Positions 37,601 to 50,424 of a stretch of DNA of 64,000 nucleotides are shown in pieces. Position 1 is the first letter of the stretch. Every line of letters starts with the position of its first letter. This DNA comes from Corythucha ciliata (Eukaryota; Arthropoda; Insecta; Hemiptera; Tingidae). A program made the position numbers and the translations under genes. The notes beneath the pieces are model-generated. The model ran no database searches and was not told where the DNA came from. It worked only from the letters and a program-made list of their open reading frames with translations. Location of the stretch: contig CM075940.1 in assembly GCA_038030265.1 (NCBI GenBank), positions 14,136,001-14,200,000 on the forward strand, given 5' to 3'.

Positions 37601-39110
37601 ACTAACAGCGAAAAGCTTATTTCCATTTCCAAGCTAATTCACTAGGACACCCAGGTTAATGTTCTGAGGATGCTATTTTTTGACATTTTGCTGCTGTTGG
37701 TGTTTTTTTTTTTAAAGGATGATAAAGGAAATTTATTTTGACATTCCTAAGAAAAACCATTCAATATGTAACGCTCTCCTTCGCATTCTGTCGTTCCCAT
37801 TAAATTTTTGAGCTTCTTCTACATTATTCACACAAGACGAAGAATGGGAGAGAATTCCTTTCCCTTTTCAACTCCAAGAATATTCGTTGTTTTCAATTAC
37901 GGTTCCTTTTTTTCTTTTTTGTCGTAATCTTTTAGAGCGTCTTTTGGTCCCAGAGAACTGGGTTTCGGCGCGTTAAAACATGTAATCTCACTTTCTTTCT
38001 TTTTCCAAGTCCCTCCTCCAGAAAGCCAAGACACACACTTAAATTTTAGACATGCTAGCGACTGCGGGCGTAGGTAGCTCTAAGGAAACAACCATTCTTA
38101 TCGTTGAATGGGGGTTTCAACACACTTGATAGACTAAGGATGGCTGGTTTCGCGCGGTGTAGTATTCTTTTTTTTGCTTTCTTTCTTTTCTTGGAAGGCC
38201 GTGGGTGAAGAAGTTAAAAAAAAAATGCACTCGTTTTGATGAGAGAGGAAACTTGATTTCTATTTCTATACTGTGGTACAGAAACTCCTCAAATTGGTGA
38301 CCCTGTGGAAGAAGGACGCGGGCAGGGGCGGTCTTGAATCAAATTAGTATCTCACAAGACACGACTCCGCGTCTCTATGCGTCAACAAAGGCCTGGAGAG
38401 ATTATTTTTCTTTCTATAGCATGTACCGAGTAGCAAGGAAACCATCTTTACTGGCAGTAATTTTCCAAGTTCCACTTGGTTGAGGGAGACCATTGGGTCG
38501 AAAGATGTGTTTCAGGAGGGGAGGGGAAACGTTATTCTGCGAACCTTTTGCTCCACACCTGTTATAAGACTTTTTGAGTTAACAGTTTTAAGCTGGGGAG
38601 GCAACCCTGCATGGGACAAATTACCTTTTTTCCATTGGAAAAGCATTTTTTGGGTAAAATCAATAGTGAAAAAGCCAAATGGTGAGTTCCGGGCAAGAAA
38701 ACAACCAGTAAAATAAGTTCTTCGGCCTAAATATGGTTGCCAGATAGCCGAGGTTCTTCGCCCGGGGATACGGTTTGAGATGGTGGGGCGGGGGGGGGGG
38801 ACTTATGTAAATATCGACACTCGAACACCGAAAGGGCAAATCTGCACTATTTGAACACAAGGGCGGCAAACTGGATTATTCGGACCAAAGGGCTAATCTG
38901 AAGGCGGTTATAGAGGTCCCAAATCGGTGAGGGCAATCTGAAACTCGAGCATGTTTTTAGGGTCAACCTGCGCATGTGATCTTCACCACATGACATATAT
39001 ATTGTGACAAATTACAACCGCTCATTCATTTTCATTTCATACTCATGTCAACCATGGCTGTCTGGGGAGTTATGGATTCATTTTGGTTAGTGCTTCTCGT
39101 GGCACTTTCG
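31640..39110. other. Gene-free stretch
   Basis: No recognisable exon or RNA gene. It contains a small hairpin at 32,551-32,637, poly-G tracts at 36,264-36,274, 36,691-36,700 and 38,790-38,800, and two occurrences of the phrase TAG(A/G)TCCGCCACTG (near 31,666 and 35,012; the first is within this stretch's left edge). The 116-aa ORF at 33,238-33,588 is unrecognised and lysine/phenylalanine-rich. Confidence 0.65.
32551..32637. repeat. Short inverted repeat, ~30-bp imperfect arms
   Basis: ATTGAAAAATGTAC then CGATTGAAAA on the left is mirrored by TTTTCAATCG then GTACATTTTTCAAT on the right, with about 24 nt between the arms. Confidence 0.65.
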
Positions 39111-39114
39111 TAGC

Positions 39115-39935
39115 AACAATTTCGAAAAAGCTACTAATCCGCGGCTAAATTTAGAACTATAACTTGTAGCTAAAATTGAGAAAACGTTTCTTCGTAGTTT
39201 TTAGTGGCTGAAATTTAGAAAAAGCGCTAATTCGTCGCTATTACGTGAACACATCGCAAATTCACTGCTCAAGTTTAGAGAACGCCAGTTCTCTAACTGA
39301 CTGCAATTGATAAAAAGCGTTAATTCGGAGCTAAAATTAGACAAAGCATTAATTCACGACAGAAATTAAGAAAAAACCCCTAATTCGTTGCATCATGTTA
39401 ATGTAAAAGTACATTCACTGCTGAAAACAATTTCCAATTTGCGGCTAAAATTGAGAGAAAATGCTCATTCATGGCTAAATGTGACATCGCTAATAATTCA
39501 CTGCTTAAATTGAGAAACAACGCTAATAATATGCTTCTAAAATGGAGAAAAAGCGCTGATTCGCGGCTGAAAGTGAGAAAAAACGCTAAATCATGGCTAA
39601 ATGAGAAAAAGTCGCTAATTCGCTGCTAATCTAGGAACAATCGGTTAATTCGTAGCTATAAATTATGAAGACATCGCTAATTCACTGCTAAAGTTGAGGC
39701 AATAGACGCTAGTTCGTGATTAAATGGAGAAAAACCGTTAATGGAGACAAAGTGCTGAATCGCTGCCAAAATTGAGAAAAAGAGCTAATTTCCGGCTAAA
39801 TTAAAGAGAAAAGGCTCTCCTTTGTGCACAAAATTGAGAGAACGCCAATTCACAATTTTCGGAGCCTATACTATACTTCATGGGCAAAATCGAGAAAAAA
39901 CTGTAATTTAACACTACGTTAAAATTATATTCCTT
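39115..39935 (+). repeat. Family C degenerate tandem array with conserved tail, copy 2
   Basis: About 25 imperfect units of roughly 29-30 bp (GCTAATTCGCGGCTAAAATT plus GAGAAAAA). It ends at 39,902-39,932 with TGTAATTTAACACTACGTTA then AAATTATATT, the same tail as at 31.6 and 48.4 kb. Confidence 0.85.
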
Positions 39936-39948
39936 AATTTGTTTAGAG

Positions 39949-40052
39949 CAGTGATTCTCAACCTGGTGGGCGCGCTCCCTTAGGGGGGCGCAAGCGATTT
40001 CCATGGTGGGGGGGGGGGCGTGAACTTTCCCCATGACCTTAAGGTTGAGACC
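39949..40052 (+). mobile_element. Short hAT-like non-autonomous element
   Basis: The left end is CAGTGATTCTCAACCTGG and the right end AAGGTTGAGACC, with G-rich sequence between (GGGGGGCGCAA, CCATGGTGGG, G11). Ends of the CAGTGGTTCTCAACC type are familiar from hAT-related non-autonomous elements. I could not define an 8-bp target duplication. Confidence 0.55.
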
Positions 40053-40285
40053 TATTATGCAAAAGAACGTCACATTTTTGAGTCCCCTCAAGCCCATGCT
40101 CAATAAATGAGAAACGCAGTAGACAGGCCTGTCGAGAGGAGGGGGGGGCGGAGGGCACTGGGTCCTTTATGCCCGGCCGGGCCTGGTTTTCCTTGGGGGC
40201 CCGGATTTCAAAAATCAAGAAAAGGAAGAAAAAAAGGGAAAGCTTTACTGGGAGCTCAACTGAGGTTGGGTCTTCTTTGTGTTTC

Positions 40286-40595
40286 GAGCTTTTACTGTGG
40301 ATTGGAGCTTAATTAGCTGTGGTTAGACCTTTGCAGTGGTTGGACCTTTCCTGTGGTTGGACCTTTGCAGTCGTTGGACCTTTGCTGTGGTTAGACCTTT
40401 GCTGTGGTTGGAGCTTTGCAGTGGTTGGACCTTCAGTGTCGTTGAGACGTCGCTGACGTTGGAGGTTCTACTGTTTTTACAGCTTTGCTGAAGTTGAAGC
40501 ATGGCTTTGGTTGGGCCTTATGGTACTGTGTTGGGGACTCCTTGGTGTTTTTGGATTTTGGCTGCGATTGAAGCTTTACTGTGGTTTTATGTAGG
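40286..40595 (+). repeat. 17-bp minisatellite, copy 2
   Basis: Clear 17-bp units such as GACCTTTGCAGTGGTTG, GACCTTTCCTGTGGTTG and GACCTTTGCAGTCGTTG, more regular than the copy at 28.9 kb. The flank after both arrays is also related (ACTGTGGTTTT...GTAGG...TTTTGAG versus ACTGTAGTTTT...GTAGGTTTTGAG), so the dispersed unit is larger than the minisatellite. Confidence 0.85.
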
Positions 40596-40989
40596 CCTTT
40601 TGAGAAAGAAGCGAGGCTGGCACTTGGTCTACTACTCACCCAGGTGAAAGGGCCTCATTGATTTTCGTCCATGGGCTCGAATATTCTCTCCACGGTCCCG
40701 TTAGTTAGGTCTCGATCATTTCCCTTAAAAGTGATCATAAATGAGCGTTTGGCCTTGTCATTTCGGTCAATTTTCTCGACTCCAAGGCGGTCAACCGTGG
40801 TCCTCGGGCGTCGAGGCTCTTCGTTTCACTTAGGAGTTTTCGATTACGTGACCACTGCCTTCATACATTCTGAACGTTCTGTTACGTGTTCAAAAACAGG
40901 TGCGTCCCTTCGTGGTTTGACCAAAATCGAAGCTTTTCCTAGTTTCGGGGCTTTAACATGTCTGTTTAAAACAACAAAAACCAATTCAA

Positions 40990-41063
40990 TGCAATTGGAA
41001 GGGGGGGGGCGCAACAAATTTTCATGGTCCAAGGGGGGCGTGACCGTGAAAAGGTTGAGAACC
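40990..41063 (+). mobile_element. Right-end fragment of the same hAT-like element
   Basis: GGGGGGGCGCAAC, TTTTCATGGTCC, GGGGGGCGTGAC and AAAAGGTTGAGAACC align in the same orientation with the right half of 39,949-40,052. No matching left end is present. A 191-aa ORF crosses it and is not supported. Confidence 0.55.
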
Positions 41064-41602
41064 TTTTCCGTCCTAGGCCCGGATAATTGTAGTTTCGCCA
41101 GTGATTATACGTTACACAAGCTTTGGATCAATAATTTTGTACCCGAATGTTCGGCTTTTCGAGCTAACTTCCGACGAGTATTAATTTTCCGGGATGGTTT
41201 TGTCAACTTTTTAAACGGAAACCCAGAATGTTTGGTTAATATTTAAATCAGAGTCTGGTGGAAAAATTTAACGCTCAGGTAAAATGATTCCAAGAGTTTT
41301 TTTTAGGAAGGGATTTTTGGTTACTTTCCGGACTAATGCAAGAGATTTTTTGGCCCCGAGTTTATTCTCGTCCCGGCCCGGAGACTCCGGGTGAAAACCG
41401 GAGATCTGTCAACCCTGCGGCCTAAATCTCGAGCTTCGCGGATTCCGGTTTGCGTTTGGAGACTGCGTTCATCAGTTCACATTGAATCAGTCAAGTTTGT
41501 TATCTGTCTTGAAAAATAGTCAATTCTGTATCGGGAAGTGCATTTTACTGGCATAATTTGAGGCATCGAATAATCATATATTGCGGCATAATTTATAGTT
41601 TC

Positions 41603-41914
41603 ATGGCCGATTCATCTTCATCCGATGCCAAATCGAGGGTTCCACGTTTTTATGTTACCATGATGGGGATAATTGAAGCCAAGGAGCCTCAACCTTGGTA
41701 TATACTAGGAATAAACCCTGGTAAGATGAGGATGGTTTTCTTCACTCATATTGTGGAAAACAGATGGGTAGAAGTCGATGAGATTGAGGGTGGGGGGGAG
41801 TATAAGACCCCTCTCAACTCTCAAGGCAGGTTAAGTACCTCCAGCGTTATATTGGAAGCTCTAGACAGCGTTTATAAGAAATCTGTCGTGGTGCTTCACA
41901 GGTGCAGACAATAA
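41603..41914 (+). CDS. Hypothetical small intronless ORF (103 aa)
   Basis: The ORF begins MADSSSSDAKSRVPRFYV and ends VVVLHRCRQ. I do not recognise it. It has mixed charged and hydrophobic composition without the low-complexity character of most chance ORFs nearby. The stop codon overlaps an AATAAA hexamer (CAATAAAGG), and another AATAAA follows about 25 bases later. Against it: the start context is weak (T at -3), no TATA-like promoter is evident, and repeat fragments lie within 600 bases upstream. It could be a transposon fragment, a retrocopy or chance. Confidence 0.2.
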   Translation: MADSSSSDAKSRVPRFYVTMMGIIEAKEPQPWYILGINPGKMRMVFFTHIVENRWVEVDEIEGGGEYKTPLNSQGRLSTSSVILEALDSVYKKSVVVLHRCRQ

Positions 41915-41919
41915 AGGAT

Positions 41920-44900
41920 AAATAGTACGATGTAAAAGAATAAAGGTCCTCGCCGTGCGTACACTTGAGTAGAGATGGTTGGGGGAGACATCCTCAAGTT
42001 AGTCTCTAAATTTTAATGCTATCGACGTTAATTTAAGGTGATGTACCTATTGAACTGAGCCAGTTTCACCTTTCTCATTCATCAAGCCCTAAAATTCGTC
42101 CCTTGCGTTCTCTATGAAAAGAAGCGAAAGATGAAATAAAGAGAATGAGATTTATCGGTCCTTGACAATTGACATGAAATTATGAAAAATGCAAAGCACT
42201 TTTGCTTGTGTTAGGCTTAGAATTCACATTTCTTAAAGAGTGGCTCAAGATGAGCTCACATATTGCTGGTGCCAAAAGGTAAAACGGAGAGGAAGGAAAG
42301 AACTATAAGAGAAGGACATTTAAATATTATGCTTGTAATAAATTAGTCTTTCGCTCGAGAAAAGAGAAAGAAAATAGCACAAAACGGCTCACCTATACAC
42401 ATCGTCTGCTATACCGTTGCCTTTCCGTAAAGGCTCGCTTCAAATTAAATGCACATGCTTTCGTAATTCCATACCTTAAATTACCAGTGCGGGTAAACAC
42501 TGCTGCACCATGCGGATTAGGAGTTATCCCAATATATTCTTCGCTACTGCAGTTCTTCCTCTCTTTCCCTGTATTCATACTTGAGAAGTAACCATCAATG
42601 CAACCCTTCAAACCAAATTATTCAGCTTTCCCTTCAAGTCCACAGGGCTTTTATAAAGACATTTAGCTGGATATATGTAGACTTAAGTTATGAATGACTA
42701 GTGGTACCCAAGGGATGCGGACAAACCTGTTTTAGCACACACGGCTTAGCGTCGCTTCGTTCTTGTTTCCTTCAACTTCTCAACATCTTTCCACCGCGTG
42801 TACGCGGAGATTGATGGCTTTATTATTCAATCGACTCAGATGTTCAGAGCTCAATATTCCTTCCTTCAACGTTGGGAGTAATAATTATGTATGGACCGCT
42901 AATGCTTGACTTCAAATAGAAATCGTGCGATTCTAGTATCAAGGGGTTTTAGACTAAGGCATACATGATGCTAGTAATCAATCAATTTCCGCACTTAAGG
43001 ATACGGGTTATAGATAATTAAATTAAAGTGAAACTTCTTAGGAGTTTCCTTCTCCTTTGAGTCTCTAGTGACCTAGGCCACAAATGACCCCAGCCGTGAA
43101 ATTACAAGTTTCAGACTTAAGATATAGGGGGTGAGGATTTCTCTAGTCCAACATCCCATCCTTTTAAATTCCAAAGAAATCGAGTTGTCGTGAAATCAAT
43201 GAGGAAGATTCAATCAATCATTTTGTTTTTTTTCAACATTTATCTCTTTTCTGGTAGAGAAGGCGAGAAACAATATTAAAAAATTTAAAGATCAATAAAC
43301 AAGTATGTTTTCCAACTTTTAAAAATGTCAGCCTACAAGTTACGGTTTTCCATCTTTCTGTCTCTCTCAAACCTCACCCTCCTGACATGAAAAGTTAGCA
43401 ACAGAAGTTTCACCTTGTTTCAGTCCATGTCGTAGCATTAATTACGCTCTCATGTAGACTATAGGATTCAAGGGCCTACCTAATTTTCAGGCGTGACACG
43501 ACGCCGACGAGGTTATGTCGTATTCAGACAATTTTTTGTATACAAAATTCGCAGGACACTGGTATTGGTAGAGTCCGTTTCTGGGATTTCACTCCAGTTT
43601 AATATACAGGTGAGAGTGGAGTCCGTCCTCCTATACAAAGGCTTTAGTGAATGTTAAGGAAGAGCTATAGGCCGGACCTTTATGGCATTTCGCCGGTGGT
43701 GATAGTGGAGGGTGTGGTTGAATACATTCAAGAGCCCTTCGCCTATATCTATTATACCCTGAGTTGCTTTGAGCGTTCAAAAGTAATAGAAAGGAACTGA
43801 CAAGAAAGGTTTGGATGATCCGTGGAAGTTTTAGCCTATAACTATTCACCATCCGTGATGTGGGAGACACCGATTTGACTGGTATACGGAGCCGTGATTG
43901 GAGCTTCCGCACACTGACTATTCAAATAGACTACGTGATTTCAGGTATACAAACAAGCGCTGAAAACATTTTTAACTACTTACACACCTTCAATACATTG
44001 AAGAAAGTTTTCATCTCCTAAGGCAATGAGTCATGCGGGTTGATGAAGTTTAATATCTTCCTTTAAAGCATTTCAAACTTTTCTCTCTCTCAAGATTTAT
44101 GCCAATACGCGAAATTGAGTCTTTAATTTTGGCTTGGGAACTATACAAAGAGGAACCGTCGGGGAGTTAATTCCCAACTCATGTATAGTTTATCATTGCA
44201 TTAATATTGTCAACCAGATATTTATCATAGTTCATGAGCACAGGGGAATATGGCAGGAAACATTATTATTAGGGATGTTTCGCGTTTGCAGAAACTCGAG
44301 AAGGCAGTAAAATGGGTACATGAGTAATGCACGCGCTTTTGCCAGGTCCACTAAACTCCACTTCACATTCACTCACTGCCAAAGTACTCTCGTACACGCA
44401 GTTGAAACTAAAGTGAGGGAACATTTAGAAGTCTCTTCGCCCCCTGATCCCCTATCCCCCCTCCTCCTCCAACACTAACCAAGCGCCAAGTGTAACATAA
44501 TTACAGGCTGTGGTAGATAGACGACGTGAAAACAGAGAGATAATAATCGGAGTTGGAGCGATTAAAGGGACAAAGGAAAGTAAAAAGGTTTTTCTAGTTC
44601 AATAGTAAATTGCGAGTACCGTGTTCTAAGTTCAAGTCAAACCAGCAATTGCTGAATGAAACTTTAATTAAGAGATAAAAATAAAGCTGGGGATTAATTG
44701 AATTTCTATAATTCAAAAAACAGATGTTTAGACTGATGAAGCTACCGTGAAATCCGATGATAAACTAACACTTTACGCCTGATTAACGCATTTAATTAAC
44801 GACCCAGAGAAAGCTCGTTTTCACTTCAACTAACAAGAGAAGGATACAGTGTCTGAGTAACCGATTCCAACAACAATGTTATGGTGATAAGCACTGCATA

Positions 44901-47900
44901 AAAACATCATTGACACGTTTTCCTAGGCAGCGATATTTACGAGTTGTAAAAAAAAAAAAAGTGCTTGATTTTCCTTTTTTCAATTATTCTCGAAGTCCCT
45001 AGTGTGCAATGAGCAGAATGTTCGGGTTACCCATTTTTACAAAAGCAGAGGGAGGGGAGACTGTTAACTGCTTCACTGTCCCCCCCCCCCATTCTACAGT
45101 TCTTTTTTTGTCAAAAAAAACGTCTGGCTAAAATTTACTGCGCTTGGCGAAAAAGCTCCAAGCTGCTATGGTAGTACAATGTTGTTGTTTTTTGTTTACT
45201 TTTTATTGCTTCAAGAAAGCACTCAAATGTTTTTCGAGTTAGTAATTCAAAGGATTCAAACTTCTACAGAGAAGTTTAATTAAGAGGGAGAACTCTACTC
45301 TTGAAGGGATGAATTCATACGACTAAGAATAAGGGTTATAGAAGGACCAAGTGGTATATCAGAATTGAGCGTGTAATAACCGGAAAGTGAGGATCCGGCT
45401 AAGTTTCATACAAATCGAGTGAAGGGCAGCCTGAATTCAATTTGTTTTCATTTTTTTTTTTATGGTAGTTGTTGAAGAATTTTAATACGTAGAGGGATGA
45501 TAAATTTCCCTCGCTTAAACAACAAGTACTCTTGTCGAAATCTGCCCTCGAACCAATCAATCACGGATGAAGTGGTTTATGGGGATTTAAATGAATTCCT
45601 TCTCATCCTTAAAAACAAATCCTCTTTTGTTTTGCACTACCCCGGTTATCCCAATTTTCAGAGCTTAGAGGGGATGATTAATGGAACAAAAGGAAATCCA
45701 GATTCGTGAAGCAGAAAACAAACAACAAATAATAGACGTCATTAAAATGAATTGAAAAAGGCACCAGAAGTATACCAGAACTATAAATACATAAATTATA
45801 GCCCATGCTATTTAACCAATTTGATGAGTCAAGATTTAACCTGATATCCTATGGATTGAGCCGTCCCCCCCCGCCCGTCCACCAATACACAACGTTCACC
45901 TGCCGTCCAACTTACATAAAATTAATTAATTTAGAGCTAACTTGATAACTTTTACACCTCATGGACAACCCTTCACCTGAAACCTGTTAAACTGATAAAG
46001 GAAGAAACACGAATAATAACGTGAGACTTTTCATCACCGGACCATTGCTATGATAAGCCACCACCTCCTAATTAATTAAACATAAGTTCAACACTAATTA
46101 ATTTAGACAGATAAATATTTTAAAGCATTAAAACCGGAGATTGTTTTTTAGAATGGTGCGGCGCCGCAATTCAACGCAGTGTTTACATAGATGTTAGCCT
46201 TCCATACGTTTGAAAAACAGAAAAAAAACAAAAAAACTTCCAGTCATCATTAGCGACTGTGAATAAAAAAAAAAAAGAGAGAGACACAACTTTTAACAAA
46301 AGGTCGGCGTGAAAACTGGTGAGGTGGAGAGGGGGAGGTTTAGAAATATCCGTCACAATTATTTTGTTGCTCGCGGTGACTGGGTTGGACGGAGCGAAAG
46401 TGATTTTTTACCTGGTAAATTGAGCTTTTTTCTAAGGCTCGCCCATTTGAATTTATTTTCGTCTTGGGGGTCGAATGAAAAATTACCCTTTTACGGAAAT
46501 TGAATTACACCGAACCTTGCATTTTGCTGCGTGTTTAATATAAAACCGCGGAGCAAGTAAAGACTTCAACGAAAAAAAAAAAAATGTTTGTATCACGAAA
46601 ATAAAGTGGCCATTTTTTTGAATGGAGCATTAAAAGCTACCTCAAAACAACCATTAGAACTGATTGAAGAAAGAAAAAAGAAAATGTACTCAATATGAAA
46701 AGTTAAAATACACTAGAAAATGGGTACGCAGTGAATACAGAGGAGATGCCTTACCGATCTTTTGTCACCGGCAACATCAACTTCCAAAACAGATCGTTAT
46801 GTTCCGAGGTATATTTCTCAAAGGGTGGCAAGTCAAGTTGGACAAAAAATGAGAGGGCATTTTTTCTCATTTGCCCGTAAATAGTCGATAGCTGGGATAA
46901 CAACTGTCTTAACAACAATGATGGGCGATAACTTCATTGGAAGTATGTAATATTTAAATGGCTGAAACATTTTGGCCAGTTGACGTCAACCCAAATCAAG
47001 TAACTCGTGGGCGGTATGGTGTCACAATGCAGTCAATATTGCATGCGTGTAAGGTACACTTGGAAATTCCGTGGGGTTGGGTCTCAAAATTAAATGGAAA
47101 AATTCGACGGTTCAGGTCTGAAAATGTGTGGGAAGGGGGGGGGGAGGGTTCTTCAGAAGTCAAAACGGGGCGGCGGGCCAGGTCGGGCTTGAAAAAACGG
47201 CCCGTACAGGTCTCTTACTTCATTATACTATATTATTTTGAATCCTTAGAGCAGGCCCGAGCTTCGTAAGTTACCTATTTTTCGGAGGAAAAAAACCTCA
47301 CTTTGACACTTCCAAAACATCAACTTGGATAACATCCTAAAACCATGAGTGCAGGACTTTCCACAACAGACAGAAGTTCGGCTTTTTCCAAAACCACCCA
47401 CCCGGTGGGGAGGGGAGGAGAGGGGGACTCCTCGAGGATTGGTTCGATGTCAAAACATCGAAACTGCGGTCTCGTACTAAATAATAATTTACACAATAAA
47501 CAAAGATTGACGATCGACAGATCGTTTGGATTATTTAATTCAGCGGCTGGGGGTGTGATGATTTGAATGGTCCGTATTTATCTATTGTCTGCCGATTTGG
47601 TGTGTTACAAGAGCTAAATTCTAAACTTTCTTTGTTCGAACTTCCACGCCCCAATTACAAAGGAGCGAGTCGAACCTCACTAACCACCACCGCATCATGC
47701 GGTATAATTTAACCAAAGGACGCACCCCCCTCGACACATAGGCGAATCCACGGAAGGGGGAAAACCCGAAAAATAGAAATAATGTCTCTAATGAGAAAAT
47801 AAGGGAAAAAGGCAAATATTTTTTTTTTGGGCACGGCCTCCGTTCAAGTTTAGGATAAAGGCGGCAACCACGCACGCTGGTCGTTAACATTTTTTCCGTG

Positions 47901-48370
47901 AAGTTATTGTTAAAAAATCGTAAATTTTCCAAGTTTTTAGCACACTATCAAGAACATTAATATTTCTCGTTTTCAGTTAACGGTTTTCGTTTCTCCATCA
48001 CAAAGTTTCCATCTGTTTCCCACATTTTTTTTATTGCCCCTCGTCGTCTGGGCAAATTCAAGACAAGAAGCTGTGCCTCGTTTCCGGTTCAGTCTCTGTT
48101 CAAGTCAATTTTTTCTACAGCCTACCGGCCGTTACCTTGGAACACAAAAAAATTCAGGCTGACAATCACAATTTGTCGTTTGCAGGGCCCGGCCGAAGAG
48201 GTGGGTATAGTCTTACCCACCTGAAAATACACAGGAAAACATACTTGTTAGAAACTCCACCCCATTACTCTTATTATATTGGGCGCAGTCAAGTGAATTT
48301 CGGTGGCGAACCTTACCTATCGGGGCCCGAGGCGGACATGATGTGACTATAACACTATTCTGACTATAAA
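41920..48370. other. Gene-free stretch
   Basis: No protein family, tRNA or rRNA recognised on either strand. It contains a C11 tract at 45,080-45,090, an A13-type run near 44,948 and a G10 tract at 47,135-47,144. The ORFs are short and unrelated to known families. Confidence 0.65.
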
Positions 48371-48705
48371 CAAACATAATTTTAACGTAGCGTTAAATTA
48401 TTACTTTTTCTCAAAATTTAGCCCAAAAGTACCTGCAGTTCACAGAAATAGCGAATTGGCGTATTCTCAATATCAGCCGTGAAATAAGAGCTTTTACCTA
48501 ATGTCATCCGCGAGTTATAGCATTTTCCCTCAATTTTAGGAGTGAAGTTGAAACGCGCAGTCAAGGAGTGAAGTTGCACTGCAGAGCTTTTAGACAATTT
48601 AAGGCTTAAAATTCGCGCCTTCACTAGCGTTTTTCACACATTTATCGGCGAATTAGTGCTTTTTCTTACAGTTATAGCTGCGAATTAGCGCTTTTACTTC
48701 CATGT
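48371..48705 (-). repeat. Family C array with conserved tail, copy 3
   Basis: Reverse orientation. The tail comes first (ATAATTTTAACGTAGCGTTA then AATTATTAC, 48,376-48,405), followed by units ending GCGAATTAGCGCTTTT. It matches the tails at 31.6 and 39.9 kb. Confidence 0.75.
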
Positions 48706-49799
48706 TCCCTACGAGAATGGAAGTATGGTGTTCGTGAAATAAATCGAGTCCGAGCTGACATCACATTCTTGACGCACAACCTCGGAAAATTTGAAAAAAG
48801 TGGTTTTCGGCATGCCGTCGGTCTGTCGCTTTTATTTTCGATAAATTGAAACCTGGCTACTACTCGGTATGAGAAGCACAAATCTGGCATTTGTTTTGAA
48901 AAAAAAAATATTTATCGGACATGTTCTCCCATCAACGAAATGTCGTTTTTACATATAACATCCAAACAAGTGATTCCAGTTTTTTTTTCGGATTCCTCGT
49001 AAAAACTTACCTGCGAAATGACCACAATACTGCCGAAAAAATTAAGCTTTTTTTGTAGCCAAAATTGTACCAGTAGCACAAAATAACAGTCGAAATTGCA
49101 AAAAAGGGGCGCGAGAGCCCTCACCAAGAAACGCGCCTGCTTGCTGGAACAGACCTATTTATTCAAGTTAAGCATTGACGAGTAGGCTTCAATTTCAACC
49201 AGTTGGATTTTGAATTGAAGTAAAATGTTTAACGGGTATAGACAGCAAAATCTCCCTAATATAACTCCCCCACTCGACTCTGTTTGTAATAAAAACAAAA
49301 TATTTCTTTTCTCGTCGATAAGGAAAAAAAAAATGACCCGACAGCCGACACTTAAACTTCGTGGCCCTTTGCCCTTTTTTTAAAACAACGCAAATATTTC
49401 CTTTGCCGTCAGATTATGCCCGAAAAACTTCACTCTCACTTTAAAATTGTGTTCTACCGGTAAATGTCAGTTCAGACTCCTGTGACCTGCTTGAGTGATT
49501 CCTTCACTTTTTCCCCTGACGTTGGAATCTCAAAACCAAAATGAATAAGTTTATTTGTAATTACTCACTAAGGAGCGAACTCTGTTATCATATTCTTCGA
49601 ACGTACAAACGAATTTTAGAGTTGAATCAACGGTTTCTTCAATTTTCGTAGCAAATTAGAACTTAGGCCCGTATTCATAATCGCTACTTAAGTTCAAATT
49701 CTCTTAAGTAAAAATCAATTCAGTTTTTGTTGGAATATAATCATCTGTTTTGCCGCCCACTTAAGGAAATTGAAGTATAAGAAAAGTCTTTGAATACGG
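48706..49799. other. Gene-free stretch between family C arrays
   Basis: Nothing recognisable; only short A/T homopolymer runs and short ORFs. Confidence 0.6.
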
Positions 49800-50030
49800 A
49801 CCTTATTCTCAGTTTTAGCAGTAAGTTAGCGCTTCTTCACAGTTTCATTAGAGCAGTGAACCTAGAAACAGTGATTCAGCGTTTTCTCTGTTTTATCCGC
49901 GAGTTAGCGCCCGTTTGGAAGAATGAAGATAATTTTTTCGTAAGGTTGGCCGCGAACATTATCGCTTTATTTTCCATTTTATAGCCATTAATTAGCGCGT
50001 TTTCTTAGTTTTAGCCACGAAATTGACTCC
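49800..50030 (-). repeat. Family C degenerate repeats, copy 4
   Basis: Units such as GTTAGCGCTTCTTC, CGCGAGTTAGCGCCCG and AATTAGCGCGTTTTC, the reverse complement of family C. No tail was found for this copy. Confidence 0.65.
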
Positions 50031-50249
50031 ATAAACCGATAGCAAGTCTCATTTTCATGTTCCTACATTTCCATGAACATAAAATCTGCAAATCCCTATT
50101 TTGAGCATTCAGGGCGCCCCCCCCCTCATCGCCGCTACCTCGGTACTCTACTGGTCAGGTTGGTTTTAGAACGAAAGATAAGTGGAACATTGCTAAAAAT
50201 CTCTGGGCGTCCGATGTGAGTTGGCTGATGCACGATCCAGGGGACTACT

Positions 50250-50424
50250 GAGAAGCCCAGAAGGGCTGACTTTTCAAGTCAGAATTGCCAGTTTTGACGT
50301 AAAGCCGTCCGTTTTTTATCAAACCTCTGTAAGTCTCAGAGCAAAACGTCAGTTTTTGTTTAAAATTTGTCAGTTTTGGAGTAAAGTATCCAGTATTTGG
50401 GTTAAAAATTTAAACAATCAGTTA
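50250..50424 (-). repeat. Family A array, left part (interrupted)
   Basis: Units such as GTCAGTTTTGGAGTAAAGT, the reverse complement of family A. The array resumes at 51,405 after two inserted fold-back elements. Confidence 0.7.

Noticed and set aside
39115..39935. CRISPR-like regular array
   Set aside because: Units are degenerate and contiguous, with no identical repeats separated by unique spacers, in a eukaryotic context.
40671..41246. 191-aa plus-strand ORF
   Set aside because: It crosses a poly-G run and a hAT-like end fragment, and its sequence resembles no family. Length alone is not enough in this GC-richer stretch.
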